Positions 22,347-33,334 of a stretch of DNA of 64,000 nt are shown piece by piece. The DNA is from Owenia fusiformis. Lineage: Eukaryota; Annelida; Polychaeta; Sabellida; Oweniidae. The notes under the pieces were generated by a model that ran no database searches, was not told where the DNA came from, and saw only the letters and a list, made by a program, of their open reading frames with translations. Made by a program: the position numbers and the translations under genes. The DNA lies in assembly GCA_903813345.2 (NCBI GenBank), contig CAIIXF020000002.1, positions 7,649,555 through 7,713,554 on the forward strand, given 5' to 3'. How positions within the stretch are numbered: the stretch's first letter is position 1; each line of letters opens with the position of its first letter.

Positions 22347-25300
22347 GTAAATTATAGAAAAAGAAAATACAAAGATATTGCATACATCCTAGAAAGAAAC
22401 CAAAAGTTTCAATATGCCATTATTTCGCTATATACTGTACTATGGTTACTTTTTGGCAGAAAACCAGAAGTCCACATATTTGTTATGCCGTGGTCACATT
22501 TGCTTCGATGTTCAGCACCGGCGCCCGGCCGATGAGTATTTTGTTCCACGGTGTGACCACGGTATTAGATTTGTAAAGTGTAAATTGTTCATTTTTATTA
22601 CAGGATACTTGAAGACATGATTGATGACCAAATCCAAGTAAAAGAGATCGATACCAGCAGTATAAAGGATAGCATTGGAACAACGCTCACCAAATGCTTT
22701 GGATTATCCTCATTAAATGGTTTAGGCAGGTAAAAAACCTCTCATCACTTCACTATATACATTAATATTCTCTCGTATAGTTAAATCGTTTATTTCAAAT
22801 GTCAATATTTGAGTTATTATGCTTGGAAGTTTACAATAAGCTAATTGGTCTTCATTTCGCAAAATTTTAGCACGCTGCCAAAGAGAGGCCGGGTTGAGAT
22901 ACTTGCCTTTAGATTTAATTCATGCATGCTTATTTCAAATTGTTCAATTGGATGAATTTAATCCATGCATGCATATTTTAAATTGTTTGAATCGGTACAA
23001 TTATTGCCAAAAATCATCAGTCAATACGTCACTCATCATTTTCCGACGACTGCGCATCTAGCGAAAGTGGATGAAATTTCCCCATTCCGTATAATGTGGA
23101 AGTACGTAGACTTGCCAAATTAATAGGAAGAATTCGAATGAATTAGTTACACCTGACTTCTAATTAGTAATTATGCTGTCAATTGACTTGAATTTTTTTT
23201 AATTGTGCCACCCTTAGAACTAAGTCAAGAAGCGTAATAAAAATTTATCGCATTTGAAAGAAGTCATCTGAGGATGTTTATTTTGGGTCAAATAGCTCCA
23301 TGAATGAATGTTTTTACATACAATTCTAATACTAAGATTAATCAAATTTTAAAAGCTAATGCCAAGCTATAGTTACCCAATAATAAAGCCAGAGAGAAGA
23401 TAGATCTTATTTTCAATTAAACAGATAAAATAATTATATCATGCTAATTCCAAAAGCCGACTCATAAGTAGATAATCCGTGGTAAACTTTAAAGAAATCA
23501 ATATCTATATTTTATGGACCTCTGTTAAACTCCTCAATAATAAGTAAACGGTAATATTGACAGGTCCTCAACAGATGAAAACGTTTGTAAGAATTTATGT
23601 TTTATCATTTCAACACATCAAAACAATCGGCGGGTCAACGAAAAACAAGACAAAGTTAAAAGAAAGTAAACTAGATGGAACAATTATTTTTAATCATTTT
23701 GAATGTGTAATCGTATGACAGACGATCGTATTTTCAATTAAACAATGTATCATGCTTATAACCTTGCCAAAATCCGATTCATAAGAAGATAATCCGTTGT
23801 AAACTTCAAAAATATCAAAATCTATTTTTTCTTTTTTGTGGACCCATGTTGAATCCTTCAATAAACCATGTTGAATCCTTCAGTAAACGGTAATGTTGAC
23901 AGCTCTCAACAGGTGAAAACGTATGTCGGAATATACGAGTGTTTTATTATTTAAACATATGAAAACAATTGGCGGAATAACAAAAAACATAATGATGTCA
24001 TTTTGAATGCAAAATATAGTCAGACGGACGATCTTATTTTCAAATAGACAGATAAAATCAATATGGCATGCTAATAATCTTTCCAAAAATTGATTCATAA
24101 TAAGATAATCTGTTTATTTCTTCTGATATTTCTGATATTATTGAAATCTGTGTGATATTTTCCAGAAAATCGTTTATCAAACTCGTATGCGTGTGATATC
24201 GTTTATCTCACGCATATCCGTGTGATATTACATTTGCATTTCGCGCCACAATATTGTTGGAAATTAGGTCAGATAATTTATTCACTTTTTAGAAAATAGG
24301 TCCGTTAATTTATTCTCTTTAAGTTTCATTGGTGTATTGAATTACGATTGTGTATATAATTTGATTAGAAGGCTGCTAACTACCGATTAAAATGGTATTT
24401 ATGACGAACTATATCATGTACAGAAAGTAGTACATATTACTGCGCAGTGAGTAAAGTACAAATCAAAATGGCCGGTGTCCTGGAAATTGGATCAGAACAT
24501 CACAAGGTGATTGTAATCATGGGTTAAACCCAATATCACATAATTTCTCGTGATATCATTTTATCGCCTCGTAGATATCAAATATCAACATTCATTCGCT
24601 TCGCTCACTCGTGTTGATATTTGATCAACTCGGCGATAAAAATGATATCACTCAAAATGATGTGATATTCTGTATATATTGTCAAATTTTTCATCGGTTA
24701 GGTAAAGATAAATTAATTTGTATTACTTTCCTCAAATCACTAACCAAAATAACTTACTTTTTCGAGCTTTCGGTAGCAGCTACTACCTTTGTCAAGATGA
24801 TATATTGGCGGGAAATGGGCTGACCCTTGACCTGGTTTGGGTTTTACTCCTGTGTAGTTCCAACAGTCCCGGGGAAACCTTAAATCCAGAGTCCCTGTAT
24901 TAGACTATATACAGGGTGGTCCAAAAAAGTGAACCCCTGCAACGGGCCATATTTCCCTTATTACCTTCAGGAATCCTTTCATATTTTCACATGTTATAGA
25001 GGAAGGTCTAAATTTTTTGTTGTTACCATACATTTTTCTTAGTCTTGATATTTGCAGAAATTATAAGCCCTAACCAAATATTACTGAAAATGGATAAAAT
25101 GTGATTTTCAACATCTGCGATTCTTCAACCCATCAACACCCTTCCCCTGACATTTTTTTAGCTGCAGTCTTAAAGAGCTATTATTTTCTGACTTTGTTCT
25201 GTTTTGAATCACGCACATTATGGCGTAAAAACTAGCGTCCTACCTTTGTTGGTTGCAAAGATATTGTGATCCAAAGAAATGTTCTAAGTTTCCATAGACA

Positions 25301-28300
25301 ATTTTTCCCAGCGAAATCGCAACATACCCCTATATGATCTTGAAATGTCAATATCTTCATTAATCATGGACCAATTCTAGTGAATTATGGGTCAAAACAT
25401 TGAATATTAGATTTTCTTTTGATTTTCTAAAGATATTTGATGAAGGGCTTCTCAGACTCCTGGTCAAAGGGGGTAACTTTGCCCCCCCCCCCTATCCATT
25501 TGTGTAGGTAACATGCCCCTTAACTGTTGAACAATTAAAACTGCTTCAAAATGATCAATGAAAGTGTGAAATGTGTTTCTGCTCAAATAGTATCCCATTT
25601 GTAATATGGTAGGGTTTTAAACTTGTATCTCTAACTAAAAGCTGTTTTAAGAATACCTAACATGTTTCAACAATTTCAATGAATTACGTTTAGTAAAATT
25701 CTGCACAATCCAATTTCAGGCATGTTTGTTTAAGTCTTGTAATTTCTTCAAAATTGAAGACTGGGAATAAATTATGGCATCAACAAAAATTTTAGACCTT
25801 TCTCTACAACTTGTAATAATATGAGGCATTTCATGCAAGTATTAAGGAAAATATACCCTGTTGCAGGGGCTCACTTTTTTTTGGACCACCCTATATATTG
25901 CCCGCAAGAAAATCTTACGCACTGAACGACCTAGTTTCCCGGGGAAAATTGCCGGTCGTTAAATGCATTCTCGACCGGTTTAAAATGCATTCTTGACCAC
26001 CACTATGACTTCACATATTGCTCAGGTCGATATAGTAAAATGAATGCCTATTTTATCATTAAAACTCATCAAAACGATTGGAGGATCAACAGGAGGAAAC
26101 AGCTTAATTAAGGCTTATCTGAAAAATTCATTTATCACTATATTTTGTCGAGAGTTAGCTAATAGTCTGAGTAGTTTTATGAAGTCGAGTATTTATTCTG
26201 ATTTTTAGGACATTCAGGATGTTCGATGATGATAAATCAGGATGGATTAGTCTTAAAGAATTCAATGAGGAACTGGGTAACAAATTATGTCAAATAAGTC
26301 AATCTGAAGCAAAAAAACTCTTCAAATCGTTGGATCCATATGGGGAAGGGTTGAGCTATAATGATTTAGCTGAAGCTTTTCAGGTGAGCTATTTTGAAAT
26401 GTTTTCACTTAAAGTGAAATTTTACATAGAAAATACAATAATGTTTGTCTATCGTATCATATCATAATTGATACTTATTTTTCCATCGAAAAACGTTGCT
26501 GCTATAACGGGAAAAGTAGTAGTGATTTTGTTGAAATTTATACATGAATACTTATCATTAAGAAATTTCCCAGTGCCACTCTGGGGGTCATTCTGTTCAT
26601 GCCCCCCCCCCCTCCCTGACTATTAAGCAGCCATTTTGAAGAATGCTGGCCATTTTTATGTGAACACTAAGAAGAATATTACTCTGTCCTATGATGGCAA
26701 TTTGGCTAATTAGTGGGCATTTCCAAAAATAGCAGCCATGGCCATTCAATTGGATTTGCTACGGCTTGGCGTTGCTGCTATCTATAGTTTACAGTTTAAC
26801 TACTTTAAACTATAAACATTAGCCCAATTGCTATATATATGTATTAAACGACATGCATTGTAAAGTAAATGAAATATCGCACATAATCACGCGTGATAAC
26901 ACCCCAGTCACATTTCCTACGGCGACCTTGCGGTCTATCATTTCTTCGGCCAGTAACATTTCTACGCTCGCCGTAGAATTTCTGCGCTCTCATACTTTTG
27001 CAGACACATTTCCCACGGTAGCCGCACGGTGAATTTTAAATTTCTGTTGATAAATAATACTTTTTCATTTTATTTACATCGGGACAACTTATAAATGTTA
27101 TTCATAGTGAAAAGTGATCGTGAAACATTGACAAATAATGATTCAATCTTGTTGAGCCAGTTGATTTCTACGGGGACCCCAGAAATGAACAAATATTATA
27201 ACTCCGAGTTATAATTTCTACGCCGACCCTGCGGCCTGTAATTATAAAAGACTGGATACGCCGTACGGAGGCCGCAAGGCGAGCGTAGTTTTCCTACGCT
27301 CGCCGCAGAAATACACTGATTTAATTGATCTGCGGTCGACGCACGGCCTCCGTACGACAAATGTGACTGGGGTGTAAGGAACGATTTTGAATACCTTTTT
27401 TACATGTGGATATTTCTATGACAAAAAAAGCTTTCTATCTATCTTAGCAACCTCTATCCGAAGCGAAGAAAGAAACTTTGGTAAAGGCATTCAAGAAGGC
27501 TGATTCGAACAAGGATGGTGTTCTCAAGCTCAATGATGAGATGATAAACCGAGGGATTCTTAACATCTTGGATGCAGACAGAAACAGAGAAGTAAGTATC
27601 TTATTTCCAATCAAATCATACTTTTAGGCGTTTTTCACATTTGTCCATTAGTCAGTTATATTTGTGAAAGAAATCGTTGTTGTATTAATTCGTATTTGGG
27701 GTGTTGCATTCAAGGAATTTTGTATTCATGCAATGTTGTTTTTAGGAAATGTTGAATTGTATTCATGATATCTTGTACTTTATTCACGTTAGCTGCATTC
27801 ACCACGATATCTTACACTTGTATGTACGATATCTTGTACTTGTATTCACGGTATCTTGCACTAGTATTCACGATATGCTACATTATTACCACCTTGCCGG
27901 GCCAGTTCTAGGGGTTTTAGTGCTAGTTTAGAAGGCATTCATTTTACTATATCGACCTGAGAAATGTGTGACGTCATAGGTGGTCCATATGGACCGGTCT
28001 AGAATATATTCTGGACCGGCAATTTTTCCCCGGGAAATTAGATATCGTTCAGTGCGTAAGATTTTCTTGCTATTTCAGCCCTGGTCGTTAACGCTGGTAA
28101 TAATACTAATAACGTCATTTCTGCGAGCAATATGGTGAAATATTGGACCTTGGGCCTTCGGCCCTCGGTCCAATATTTCACTATATTGCCCTTAGAAATG
28201 ACGTTATTGTACTATTCACGATATCTTGTATGCACGATATCTTGTATGCACGATATCTTGTACTTGTATTCACGGTATTTATTTTCAGGCCAACATACAG

Positions 28301-28393
28301 GAATTCGCGGACTATTACAACAAGAAGTATCAAGGTCGAACTGATGTGTACTTTGACTTAGCTATGAGCCATGTCTGGAAATTGAAAAATTAA
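22243..28393 (+). CDS. Secreted calcyphosin-like EF-hand protein, copy B (217 aa, 5 coding exons)
   Basis: Exons 22,243-22,346, 22,604-22,729, 26,209-26,383, 27,448-27,591 and 28,289-28,393 join with matching phases into one frame from ATG to TAA. Residues 1-22 look like a signal peptide (hydrophobic L4-F17), which ordinary calcyphosins lack. GLGRTFRMFDDDKSGWI (about 74-90) starts EF1 as in calcyphosin GLARFFR. EF loops are 83-94 (canonical), 119-130 (lacks key acids), 154-165 (usable) and 177-188 (arginine instead of glycine at position 6). The C-terminal YYNK...HVWKL matches the family ending. The EF3-EF4 spacer is only about 11 residues, shorter than I expect for calcyphosin. K34-R35 could be a processing site. 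I infer an extracellular calcium-binding role. A 5'-UTR intron ends at TTTCAG directly before the ATG. Confidence 0.85.
22604..22729 (+). CDS. Copy B exon 2
   Basis: The exon runs from TTACAG to GGCAG|GTAAAA and is 126 bp, with the split codon completed at both ends. It encodes an acidic helix (ILEDMIDDQIQVKEID), one cysteine, and the conserved SLNGLG lead-in to EF1. The copy A counterpart lies outside the window. Confidence 0.82.
22885..24115 (+). other. Copy B intron 2 segment homologous to 54-1,375
   Basis: Similarity to the copy A intron begins at TTGAGATACTTGCC and includes ATTTAATCCATGCATGCATA. The ~310-bp modules of that intron recur at 23,455-23,585, 23,760-23,935 and 24,070-24,115, one more than in copy A. 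The short minus-strand frames seen here lie in these modules. Confidence 0.75.
24531..24669. repeat. Long hairpin with TTCATTCGCTTCGCTCACTCG-type loop
   Basis: Left arm 24,531-24,590 and right arm 24,612-24,669 pair over almost 60 bp (GATATCAAATATCAACA/TGTTGATATTTGATC innermost; GCGATAAAAATGATATCA further out). The loop is 24,591-24,611. A related stem piece without this loop lies at about 24,170-24,230. Confidence 0.9.
24912..25893. mobile_element. Tc1/mariner-type inverted-repeat element, ~980 bp
   Basis: The ends CAGGGTGGTCCAAAAAAGTG and a near inverse are flanked by TA. The next 15 bp (CCCCTGCAAC...) and several inner blocks (ATTTTTTGTTG / CAACAAAAATTTTA, TTCATGCAAG / CCTTCAGGAA) are also inverted. 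The centre is unpaired and contains a poly-C run at about 25,482. No transposase frame was found. Confidence 0.85.
25895..26047. repeat. Inverted partner of 27,934-28,071
   Basis: ATCTTACGCACTGAACGA, TCCCGGGGAAAATTGCCGGTC and GGTCGATATAGTAAAATGAA all recur in inverse order and orientation at 27,934-28,071. The pair brackets exons 3 and 4 of copy B. Confidence 0.85.
26209..26383 (+). CDS. Copy B exon 3: EF1-EF2
   Basis: The 175-bp exon follows acceptor ATTTTTAG and ends TTTTCAG|GTGAGC. It has no internal duplication, so it shows the ancestral form of the disrupted copy A exon. The EF2 loop DPYGEGLSYNDL has tyrosine at position 3 and leucine at position 12 and probably does not bind calcium. 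Confidence 0.85.
26900..27374. mobile_element. PIF/Harbinger-like MITE, copy 1
   Basis: The termini CACCCCAGTCACATTT and inverse are flanked by TAA on both sides (26,897-26,899 and 27,375-27,377). Copy A shows the empty site GTGATAATGAACG near 8,208. A 3-bp TWA target duplication is characteristic of PIF/Harbinger. The interior is rich in GCGGCC/CGTAGAA words in both orientations. No transposase is present. Confidence 0.88.
27448..27591 (+). CDS. Copy B exon 4: EF3 and start of EF4
   Basis: The 144-bp phase-0 exon has the same borders as copy A (TCTTAG; GAA|GTAAGT). EF3 loop DSNKDGVLKLND keeps the glycine that copy A has lost. EF4 starts DADRNRE, where arginine replaces glycine. Confidence 0.85.
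27934..28071. repeat. Inverted partner of 25,895-26,047
   Basis: It starts GGCATTCATTTTACTATATC and ends GTGCGTAAGATTTTCTTGC. Compared with its partner it has an altered middle (GGACCGGTCTAGAATATATT), so it is an older or diverged copy. Confidence 0.85.
28110..28206. repeat. Long hairpin with TTGGGCCTTCGGCCCTC loop
   Basis: Arms 28,110-28,149 and 28,167-28,206 pair with only a few mismatches (TAACGTCATTTCT outermost, GTGAAATATTGGACC innermost). The loop is 28,150-28,166. The stem sequence differs from the other hairpins. Confidence 0.92.
28289..28393 (+). CDS. Copy B exon 5: end of EF4 and C-terminus
   Basis: The exon begins ANIQEFADYYNKKY after acceptor ATTTTCAG and ends HVWKLKN with TAA. 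It aligns with copy A without gaps. Confidence 0.85.
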   Translation, partial: ANIQEFADYYNKKYQGRTDVYFDLAMSHVWKLKN

Positions 28394-28488
28394 CGAAGAC
28401 TTAATTCATAAAAAACACTTCAACGAACTAGCTATTAATGCACATAGAATAGGCTTTGTCGTCAATTTGTAACTCACTGAGAAAAATC

Positions 28489-28494
28489 AATAAA
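28489..28494 (+). terminator. Poly(A) signal of copy B
   Basis: AATAAA lies 95 bp after the stop, in the same context (GAAAAATCAATAAAAG) as in copy A. Confidence 0.75.
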
Positions 28495-28617
28495 AGATCT
28501 AATTCTACTATTCTATTTGCCTAACCTAGACAATGTTTTTGTTGCACACATAGGGGGAGATTTCCCAAATAGGTCAGAGTTGATATAGGAACCCAACGTA
28601 CTGTTGTCCACCATTTT

Positions 28618-29965
28618 TATGTCCCCACTACATAGTGTGGGGCCATATTGTCGACCTTGGCGCGTCCGTTTGTCTGTCTGTCTGTCCGTCCGTCCGTCCG
28701 TACGTCCGACAGTTTTCTCCAAAACCACTACAGATGTCACCTTCAAATTTTCAGGAATAACTTATGAGTGCATACAGATGAGGATAACATTTTTTTTAAC
28801 TCGATACCTACTTCCTGTCGGCCATTTTGAAGTCAAATGTTAAAATCCTTGTCTGCAAACTTTAAGAAAAACGGCTTCATAGTTGCTTTCAAAACTTTAA
28901 CATCTTGTTCAGCTCACTTCGTCTGACTAGGTTTTGGACCTGTTAGCTCAGTCATGGCAGCCATTTTTAATGTTTTAAGAAAAGTTAGCGTGCGATAATA
29001 CTTTGTATCATATTGAATGGTGTTTTTGAGTTTTCATACTTTAAATATTTTGTAGCTTTATAAATAAGTTCAGGTGTACTTTGTTGCAAAAGCCTATGTT
29101 ATTGTTAATGGTAGTTATATATGATAATTTTGTAAAAAGAAATAAGCAAAAACTCATAAGCACTTTTTTATTGTCGGCCATTTTGGATTTTTCTGTCCTA
29201 AAATCTTGTTTGTAAAGTCTTGTCTACAAATTTTCAGGTGAACTGTTTGGTAGATCAATTTCAAAATTTCAGGGATGATTCTTAGTACAAAAATCTAGAT
29301 CTGATTAGTTTTTTGGCGTTCTGGGTAAATGTCAAGGTGGCCATTTTGGATTTTCCGTCCTAAAATCTTGTCTGTAAAGTCTTGTCTATGCATTTCCAGG
29401 TGAACCATTTGGTTGATCAATTTTAAATTTTCAGGGATGATTCTTAGTATGAAAATCTAGATCTGATTAGTTTTTGGCATTCCGGATAAATGTCAAGGCA
29501 GCCATTTTGGATTTTCCGTCTGAAAATCTTGTCTGTAAAGTCTTGTCTATGCATTTCCAGGTGAAGCGTTTCGTAGATCAATTTCAAATTTTCAGGGATG
29601 ATTCTTAGTATGAAAATCTAGATCTGATTAGTTTTTTGGCATTCTGGGTAAATGTCAAGGCAGCCATTTTGGATTTTCCGTCCTAAAATCTTGTCAGTAA
29701 GGTCTTGTCTACGCATTTTCAGGTGAACCGTATGGTAGATCAATTTCAAACTTTCAGGAATGATTCTTAGTATGAAAATCTAGATCTGATTAGTTTTTTG
29801 GTATTCTGGGTAAATGTTAAGACAGCCATTTTGTATTTTCCATTCTTAATCTTGTCAGTAAAGTCTTGTTTATGCGTTTTCAGGTTAACTGTTTGACGGA
29901 TCAATTTCAAATTTTCAGTGGTGATTCTTAGTATGAAAATCTAGGACTGACTAATTTTATGGCAT
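28618..29965. repeat. GTCT/GTCC run followed by a ~160-bp tandem array
   Basis: TATGTCCCCACTACATAGTG and a GTCTGTCTGTCCGTCC run (28,672-28,708) open the region. From about 29,160 a unit with GCCATTTTGGATTTTCCGTC, AAATCTTGTCTGTAAAGTC and AAATCTAGATCTGATTAG repeats near 29,172, 29,340, 29,502, 29,664 and 29,826. Looser relatives lie upstream. The array begins exactly where copy B homology stops. Confidence 0.9.
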
Positions 29966-31424
29966 TCTTTGTAAGTACTCATTTATTTCGACGTTTTGAC
30001 AGAATATGGTCATTTCCCTTTCGTAGAGACATTGCCATACCATGCAGATATACCTCTAGTATCACTACGTCTCGACATCTTGTCTGAACACGGTCTAGAA
30101 CTTCTCAAACCTTCTAGAAAGCACGACATTTTCAAGGAAAAATGATACCTTTTCACGAAAATCGTCATAGTTTCTTCAATTCTAGCCCTATCATCTTGAA
30201 ATATTGATAAGATTAACAAAACAATTTTTATATATCATCCAGACACTTCAGTTTCCAATATTAATGAAAGAATTCCGAGAAACTAATTTTTCTGTGGAAT
30301 CATACGACTTCAAGGAGGTTTACGACGTACACCATGACATTGTTTCTTTATATTGACTTGTTCTTTCCTCGCTTAACACTTATTAAAGTTGATTAAGCAA
30401 TTACAAAACTGATTTCTCAAAAATCAAAATGTCAAGAAGAGCAGGACTAATTACTACTGACTTCGATTAAGTCTAAACCTGAATAAATTAAACTTGACTT
30501 ACAGGTTACTAGTACTGTATATCAGGATTTTAGCCAGGAATTCAATGCATCATTTGAGATGTATTACCTAAGAATGGTTTGTCTCCATCCTTTTGAACAA
30601 ATGCGCACCATAATGCAAAGTATATGAGAAACTAATAATTGAGAATATATCGAACAATGTTTTGATTGATAGGCAAAGATTATTTCACACAGTGCAAAAT
30701 ATAATGAGGTATCATTGGGTATGATGCATGCTTTCAGTTTTTATTTTCAGACATTTTCTCATAAAAAACATCTCAATTTCAATCCACAGATGATTGTGAC
30801 AACTGTTTACATTCTCTTTCTGAATCTTATATAGTGTTTATGAATGATCGTGTCTTGTTATTTTTTGCGACAATTGTTGGAATTTGAAATTTAAAAAATG
30901 ATGTGTATCCAAGTACATTTGTCAGCTTTTTTGGGTTGAAAATGCAAGATGTAATACAATAGTCAACTTGAACTTATGAAATTGATGTTTGTATGTAACC
31001 ACCTAAAGTAGTGCCATATCGTTCTAGTTTCCAACAAAAAGTGGACAGCGTTCGGCGGTTGGTGTCTATGGTGAATATGCATATTAATACCTTGTCTATA
31101 ATTACTTTAGATAAATTATATTTCTGCCATGTTATGCAACTATATAAGATACTGTATTCTAATTGGCTGAAGTATGACATTTCATTAGATTTTTGAAACG
31201 TACTGTGCCTTTATGAAACGTACATTTCTTTCTTTAAAATAACCAGATATGCTCGTTCTTATGCTAACATATTGCACACAATTATGTAAGTTAAACAATA
31301 TTGTAAATATGCAATGGGTTTTATATCTAACGTTGGAGGGCATGTAAACTGTTTACCCAGGCTTTTGTAGTCAGCTATGCACATGCTAGAAGTCAAACCA
31401 CTAGTTTTGCCTCATCAAAGTCAA

Positions 31425-31970
31425 CAAAATGTTTTTACGTCATGTATAAAAAATATTGTATTTTATTATTGCACGTACATACGTATATAATTGTCAATTA
31501 CGACTAGATTGGTACTTTAACAAAATGTTTCAGAACTATCATCTTAAGCAAAAATGCCAAATTTAAAATGCAGATGCATTAAATAACCAGATAAAGTTGA
31601 AATACTGTGCTTTGTCAATATGGCATTTCCTTACATTTACACATTATAAATAAATAAATAAACTAAAGCTATCAATAACGAACTCGGTATAAAACCATCA
31701 TAGATTTCAACAGAATGCTTTTACGTCCATGTATAGAGGATTGTGTTTTATGATGAAAATATAAATTGTCAATTACGACTAGATCGATAGTTTAAGAACT
31801 ATCATCTTCAGTTGCAAAAATGCCAAATTGAAAATGCAAAGCTTTTATGAATACAAATGTTGATGCAGAAAAAGAGGGTGTAGCTAAAGTTGAAATAATG
31901 TGCTATGTCAATATGGCATTTCTTAATATATACTTCTTATATAAATAAATATAATAAAACTGTCAATCAA
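31425..31970. repeat. Diverged tandem duplication inside the inverted-ended unit
   Basis: TTACG.CATGTAT, TTGTCAATTACGACTAGAT, AACTATCATCTT and GTCAATATGGCATTTC occur twice in order, with a period near 290 bp. Confidence 0.75.
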
Positions 31971-32108
31971 GACGAGATCACTTAAAATGTTTCTTCATCT
32001 AAACTTTTTCAAGGTTTAATAACAGGTTGGTATTTTAGAGCATACACTCTTGAGCACTTAGATAAGTAAAAAATGCAAATGATTGTGCTTTTTTAATGAT
32101 GCGCGCCA

Positions 32109-32411
32109 TCAGAATTTTTTGCCACACAGATCACATAGGTATCGTTCTTCTCCATGAGCTCCTTTTTGGTGTTCTTTCAGATTTTTTTTGTTTTCAAAAG
32201 ATGCCCCGCATGTGGAACATATAAAGTCCATATCTCTATGAATTCGGTCAACGTGTCGCTTTAGAGCATCCCTTGTTATCAAACCCTCCACTTCACACTG
32301 TGGACATTCGAGCAATTTTGCACCATGGACTGACCTCATGTGGCTAGACAAAACTTGACTAGTATACCTTTTGCCACAGAGGGAGCATGTTTTCTTCTTA
32401 TGAACCACGAC
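32109..32411 (-). CDS. C2H2 zinc-finger exon, last finger truncated
   Basis: The exon begins after TTATTTCAG (reading VVHKKKTC) and ends at TGA. It holds three C2H2 fingers: CSLC...HMRSVH, CPQC...HVDRIH and CSTC...HQKGAH, all with HX4H spacing. A fourth starts CDLCGKKF and stops before its histidines. Upstream exons were not found. C2H2 arrays usually bind DNA, but three loosely linked fingers without TGEKP linkers give no target hint. The exon lies within a unit with long inverted ends, so it may be part of a transposon or a captured host exon. The short open frame and intact ligands suggest recent selection. Confidence 0.8.
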   Translation of the reverse strand, partial: VVVHKKKTCSLCGKRYTSQVLSSHMRSVHGAKLLECPQCEVEGLITRDALKRHVDRIHRDMDFICSTCGASFENKKNLKEHQKGAHGEERYLCDLCGKKF

Positions 32412-33334
32412 CTGAAATAATAGTTTAAAACATTTAATGTTAATTCAAGAATACAACTGCAAATTATCACACAGCACGGCTTTTGAAATAACGTCTCTTT
32501 TTAATTTAGGAGATTTCATGCATCAGAAGTATAGTTAGTTCGAACGACAGTTGTTTATCATGAAACATATCTTGCATTGCTTATGTGACTGAGTGGGTAT
32601 GCTTAACTTTGTGATTACAGGACCTCACCAACACCAATCAACTGGCTTAAAATATTTGCAAGAGAAAAATTAATGTACATCGTATATTTCATGCACACAA
32701 TGAGGCTAAAGATAGACATACTTCACTCATCTCCAACAAGATCTGTGTGCAGGCTGTAGTGCAGTCAGTGCAGTGCAGGCTGTGGTGTATGTTTTATGAT
32801 GTTTACTACTAAAAACAAAAGATATTGGATTATGCCTAAGGAAAATCAAGTTTCAATCTTGTACATTAATTTCATGTAAATTTGTTTTCCTGTAAGTCAG
32901 TCATTCATTAAATTATGTAGCAAAAAAAATCAGTTGGACATATATTTCATTGTAGATATCCAATTCCCTAAACGCCGTAAACCTCCTTGACGTCGTATGA
33001 TTCCAAAGAAAAATTAATATCTCGAAATTCTTTCATTAATACTGGAAACTGAAGTGTCTGGATGATATATAAGAATTGTTTGGTTAATCTTATCAATATT
33101 TCAAGTTGATAGGGCTAGAATTATAGAAACTATGACGATTTTCGTGAAAAATCATTATTTTTTTCTTGAAAATGTCTTGCTTTCTAGAAGGTTTGAGAAG
33201 TTCTAGACCTTGTTCAGACAAGATGTCGAGACGTAGCGATACTAAAGGTATATCTGCATGGTATGGGCAATGTCTCTACGAAAGGGAAATGACCATATTC
33301 TGTCAAAACGTCGAAATAAATGAGTACTTACAAA

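Larger units (their letters stand above)
27740..28280 (+). repeat. 22-bp minisatellite of copy B, interrupted
   Basis: CACGATATCTTGTACTTGTA units occur at 27,765-27,885 and again at 28,209-28,280. The gap holds the inverted partner of 25,895-26,047 and a separate hairpin. Copy A has an unbroken array at the same place. Confidence 0.85.
29968..33334. mobile_element. 3.37-kb unit with ~360-bp inverted ends enclosing a zinc-finger exon
   Basis: Ends 29,968-30,328 and 32,974-33,334 are inverted copies, starting TTTGTAAGTACTC and running inward to GGAGGTTTACG. Both encode the same outward-facing frame (SCFLEGLRSSRPCSDKMSRR), so either a coding end was duplicated or the arms converge. The left edge interrupts a unit of the tandem array. 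No transposase or target duplication was recognised, so calling it mobile is an inference. Confidence 0.6.
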
